Positions 42,194 to 44,585 of a DNA stretch of 44,585 bases are shown here, piece by piece (the first letter of the stretch is position 1; each line of letters starts with the position of its first letter). A model generated the notes under the pieces. That model searched no databases. It had not been told where the DNA came from and worked only from the letters and a program-made list of their open reading frames with translations. A program made the position numbers and the translations under genes. The stretch is from Bacteroidales bacterium (GTDB lineage Bacteria; Bacteroidota; Bacteroidia; Bacteroidales; FEN-979): positions 1 to 44,585 of the forward strand of contig JAQWBQ010000024.1 of the NCBI GenBank assembly GCA_028706295.1, read 5' to 3'.

Positions 42194-42576
42194 AGTGATA
42201 GAATTATTGACCAATAATAATTTTCTAATGGATTTATTGGCCTTCAATGCTTTATCAAAAATCATTAGTCTAATAGAAAATTAAAGACCACAATAGAGCT
42301 ATCATGGACCAATGTGTTGATGGTACCATGACAGCAAACTACTCGAAATTATTCTTCCCGAGTAAGAAAATCGAATTGGAATTCTTAATTCTATTTATTC
42401 CTTTTTTGCAGGTACAATCAAATCTATCCCCCATTTGAATTGGTTGAATGCTTTTTCATTTTTTCTTTACAAAAATAGTGAAAATGGACCTCGAAATCAA
42501 GGGTTTTATGCTAGTAAAACAATTGTGTGCCCATTCTGTCCTTTTATATTATTGTCATTGAGCCTTTCTTTGCTCA
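42194..42576. other. Intergenic region between cassette 2 and the gp10-like gene
   Basis: About 380 bases, AT-rich. It contains the second hairpin-dyad pair at 42302-42363 and, further right, only the divergent upstream DNA of the phage gene at 42577. No other feature is seen. Confidence 0.5.
42302..42363 (-). promoter_or_regulatory. Hairpin plus ACTCG/CGAGT dyad upstream of cassette 2
   Basis: TCATGG (42302-42307) pairs with CCATGA (42326-42331), extended by CCA/TGG, then ACTCG...CGAGT at 42341-42363, again 23 bases end to end. Stem sequence differs from cassette 1; the dyad and spacing are kept. Confidence 0.5.
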
Positions 42577-43017
42577 ATGCAAACCTCCCAAACCAACCTT
42601 TCCGAACGTGAAGTAGCCGAAGCCTGGGCTAAGATCACAATTATCAAATGGAAGAAGAAACTTGCTTCCAGTAAGATCGGCGATACCGGAACTCTCCTGC
42701 GAAGTTTCAAATACAATGTTCTTGCCTCGGCACAGGGAAATGTACTGAAAATCTCCCTGCTTTTCGAGTATTACGGTCGCTTTGTCGATATGGGAGTCGG
42801 CAAAGGCGTCAAGATCGGCGATGTGAAAGAATCTGCCGCTTCACGCAAGCTTTCCGGGAAAATGCTCGGTAACCGCCGGCGACCGAAGAAGTGGTACTCA
42901 AAGACCTTCCATGCCGAAGTGATGAAGCTGAGCGAAATCTTCGCCAAGGAATACGGGCACCGGGGTGTCGTGGCAATTACTGAGAACCTGTCTGATAAAT
43001 CCATCCAGAATGGCTAA
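42577..43017 (+). CDS. HK97 gp10-like tail or neck protein
   Basis: A 146-residue basic protein resembling the HK97 gp10 / tail-completion group: a helical N-terminus (EREVAEAWAKITIIKWKKKL), the DTGTLLRSFKYNV strand-turn, YYGRFVDMGVGKG, and a basic stretch NRRRPKKWYSKTF. These proteins join head and tail in siphovirus-like virions. It overlaps the tape-measure gene by eight bases, as in many tail modules. It resumes the plus-strand tail genes after the adhesin block. Confidence 0.75.
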   Translation: MQTSQTNLSEREVAEAWAKITIIKWKKKLASSKIGDTGTLLRSFKYNVLASAQGNVLKISLLFEYYGRFVDMGVGKGVKIGDVKESAASRKLSGKMLGNRRRPKKWYSKTFHAEVMKLSEIFAKEYGHRGVVAITENLSDKSIQNG

Positions 43018-44467
43018 GAACGAAACTTCTACCGCTACCGTTATTTTCAATGGTGAAAAGGCCAATGCCACGTTAAAACAGTTGGAAGCCGAAGCCAGGA
43101 AACTGAACGCTGAACTCCGGCAACTGAATGTCAATTCAAAGGAATTTGGGGACAAGGAGAAGGAGTTTCAAAGGATAAACGGCAGGGTCCGGGAAATCCG
43201 GGGTGAGATCAACCAAACAGGAGGCGCTTTTTCAAAGCTTGCCGACCAGGCCAATAAATACCAGCAGATCCTGCAGATGATCACCGTTGGCCTGATCGGG
43301 TTTGGCGCTTCGGTTGTCGGCCTGATCAAAGGAAATGCAAAACTTGAAGATTCGCTGGCCGATATACGCAAAACCACCAAACTGACGGTCGATGAAGTTA
43401 AAAAGCTGAATACAGAACTGGGAAAGATTGACACCCGGACTTCCAGGAGCGACCTTCGGGAAATGGCTGTGGTTGCCGGTCAGCTTGGCATTGCCCAGAA
43501 AGATATCCTCCCGTTTGTAGATTCTATCGACAAACTCAACGTCGCTCTTGGAGCCGAAATCCAGGGCGGGGCAAGCGAGGTTGCAACCCAGATGGGAACC
43601 CTCCGGAACGTCCTGACCGACATGAAGACCTCGGCAGTCTCCGACGACATGCTTCGCCTTGGCAATGCCATCAACGTGCTGGGGGCAGACGGATTCGCCA
43701 CGGCACCGGTTCTGGTCGATCTTTCAAACCGCATAGGCGGGGTCGGTATGTCGCTCGGGTTATCTTCCGCCGAAGTGATGGGCATCTCTGCCACACTCCA
43801 GGAACTTGCTGTTTCCACCGAACGTGGCGGAACGGCCATGACGAAGATCCTGATGAAGATGACTTACAACACCACCGACTTTGCGAAGGTGGCCGGGATC
43901 CCGTTGCAGGAATTCACCAACCTGGTGAACACCGATCTTTACGGCGCATTCGTTAAAGTGGTCGAAGGCTCGAAAAGAGGCGGAGAGGGAGCGACAATAC
44001 TGGGCAAACTGATCCGGGAATTGGAAATCTCCGGCGCCGGCGCTTCTGAAGTCTTTTCAAAATTGGGTGATAATACGGAAATGCTCCAGCAGAAAGTTGC
44101 CCTGGCCGGCAAGTCTTTGCAGGGTACCGATGAAATCACCAGACAATTCAACGACAAGAACACGACCCTGGGAGCTACCCTGGATAAACTCGGGAAAGAA
44201 TTCTACCGGCTGATCACCCTGCCCGGAGTCACCGAGTTCCTGAAATCCATGGTCGGTTCGGTTGTCAATCTGGTGGCATGGTTCAAGGCATTGCCGGAGT
44301 GGATTGACAAATACCGGATTCAGCTCATTGCAGTTGCTGGCGCCATCGGTGTTTACATTGCGGCCCAGACAAGATCAATCCAGGTCGCCATCCTGAACAA
44401 CCTGACCCTAAAGGAAGGCATCCTTCTGAAAATGAAGGATGCCGTGGTACTTGAATACCTAGTATAA
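43010..44467 (+). CDS. Tail tape-measure protein, truncated (TP901 type)
   Basis: From ATG 43010, 485 residues of a TP901-type tape-measure protein: an N-terminal coiled coil (ATLKQLEAEARKLNAELRQL), a hydrophobic segment (MITVGLIGFGASVVGLI), and the TP901 core with LADIRKTTKLTVDEVKKLN, MAVVAGQLGIAQKDILPFVD, and AEVMGISATLQELAVSTERG. It is short for the family, and the frame runs into a stop just where the base composition changes (near 44460). I read this as a gene cut by an insertion, so the real C-terminus lies outside the window or is lost. Without full-length tape measure, no normal tails are made. Confidence 0.85.
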   Translation: MAKNETSTATVIFNGEKANATLKQLEAEARKLNAELRQLNVNSKEFGDKEKEFQRINGRVREIRGEINQTGGAFSKLADQANKYQQILQMITVGLIGFGASVVGLIKGNAKLEDSLADIRKTTKLTVDEVKKLNTELGKIDTRTSRSDLREMAVVAGQLGIAQKDILPFVDSIDKLNVALGAEIQGGASEVATQMGTLRNVLTDMKTSAVSDDMLRLGNAINVLGADGFATAPVLVDLSNRIGGVGMSLGLSSAEVMGISATLQELAVSTERGGTAMTKILMKMTYNTTDFAKVAGIPLQEFTNLVNTDLYGAFVKVVEGSKRGGEGATILGKLIRELEISGAGASEVFSKLGDNTEMLQQKVALAGKSLQGTDEITRQFNDKNTTLGATLDKLGKEFYRLITLPGVTEFLKSMVGSVVNLVAWFKALPEWIDKYRIQLIAVAGAIGVYIAAQTRSIQVAILNNLTLKEGILLKMKDAVVLEYLV

Positions 44468-44485
44468 CGTTCTTTAAATAACATA

Positions 44486-44585
44486 TCAAATAGTTTTCAA
44501 GTCGTCCATTTTGTACTTCCACCTGAAAACCACGGGTTCATTATTCATTTCTTCAATTCCCTGACAAATTCTTTTCATTAGTTCT
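44486..44585 (-). CDS. Partial minus-strand gene at the right edge (possible mobile element)
   Basis: Reading leftwards from the edge, an open frame of 32 residues (MKRICQGIEEMNNEPVVFRW then KYKMDDLKTI) ends at a stop at 44486-44488. It is the C-terminal end of a gene that starts outside the window. The DNA is AT-rich, unlike the tape-measure gene it abuts. It is too short to identify; a transposase or other mobile-element gene is my guess from position. Confidence 0.4.
   Translation of the reverse strand, partial: ELMKRICQGIEEMNNEPVVFRWKYKMDDLKTI

Noticed and set aside
1-44585. CRISPR array
   Set aside because: No set of equally spaced identical repeats with unique spacers was found; the hexamers at 5462-5741 are too short.
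1-44585. Transposable Mu-like phage
   Set aside because: No DDE transposase or MuB-type ATPase gene is present, and the capsid-terminase set is not Mu-like.

Overview
The window looks like the left and central part of an integrated tailed-phage genome (prophage) in a Bacteroidota host, most likely an environmental Bacteroidales-type lineage (inference). Reasons: TAnnTTTG promoter boxes, weak or absent Shine-Dalgarno sites, FISUMP, IgGFc-binding and PKD-type secreted proteins, and a full tailed-phage gene set with relatives typical of Bacteroidota prophages. No integrase and no second attachment site are visible, so the right end of the element lies outside the window.

Layout. (1) 1-630: host tRNA-Arg(ACG) with a terminator, then repeats and a promoter box; the phage probably starts just after the tRNA. 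(2) 631-5756: an excisionase-like HTH protein, two small proteins and a 1308-aa primase-helicase, followed by a cluster of GTAGGG/CCCTAC hexamers with a perfect hairpin (candidate replication origin). (3) 5757-9979: small phage proteins, an S49 prohead protease carrying a probable nested scaffold, the major capsid protein and a putative tail protein, closed by a terminator. (4) 9980-15700: an AT-rich cargo operon: XRE regulator, a protein with two GHKL ATPase modules (Hsp90/MORC-like plus histidine-kinase-like), a receiver-like protein, an unknown protein and a 5-methylcytosine methyltransferase. This is the best candidate for an undescribed defence system. (5) 15707-19315: packaging genes including a PLD-like protein, small terminase and large terminase. 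(6) 19316-28100: accessory cassettes (SSB-tail protein, RadC with an in-frame amber codon, ArdC-like antirestriction protein, zinc-finger protein, small proteins). Most have their own terminator. Four noncoding leaders are related in sequence, and their stems are kept paired by compensatory changes. An EcoRII-type restriction-modification unit with a Vsr-like nuclease is inserted among them. (7) 28155-33623: portal, head-completion protein, holin candidates, GH108 endolysin, one-gene spanin and tail-assembly proteins. (8) 33631-42193, minus strand: two paralogous cassettes, each a small secreted protein followed by a giant Ig-like/FISUMP surface protein, set into the late region as likely lysogenic-conversion cargo. 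(9) 42577-44585: a gp10-like protein and a tape-measure gene that stops abruptly where different, AT-rich DNA with a minus-strand coding tail begins.

How the parts fit: the phage core supplies replication, packaging, virion assembly and lysis. Three cargo blocks (two-component/methylase operon, EcoRII unit with anti-restriction cassettes, secreted adhesin pairs) would serve the lysogen or protect incoming phage DNA. The probable insertion in the tape-measure gene suggests this copy may no longer make virions. All functions are read from sequence motifs by eye; no database search was run.
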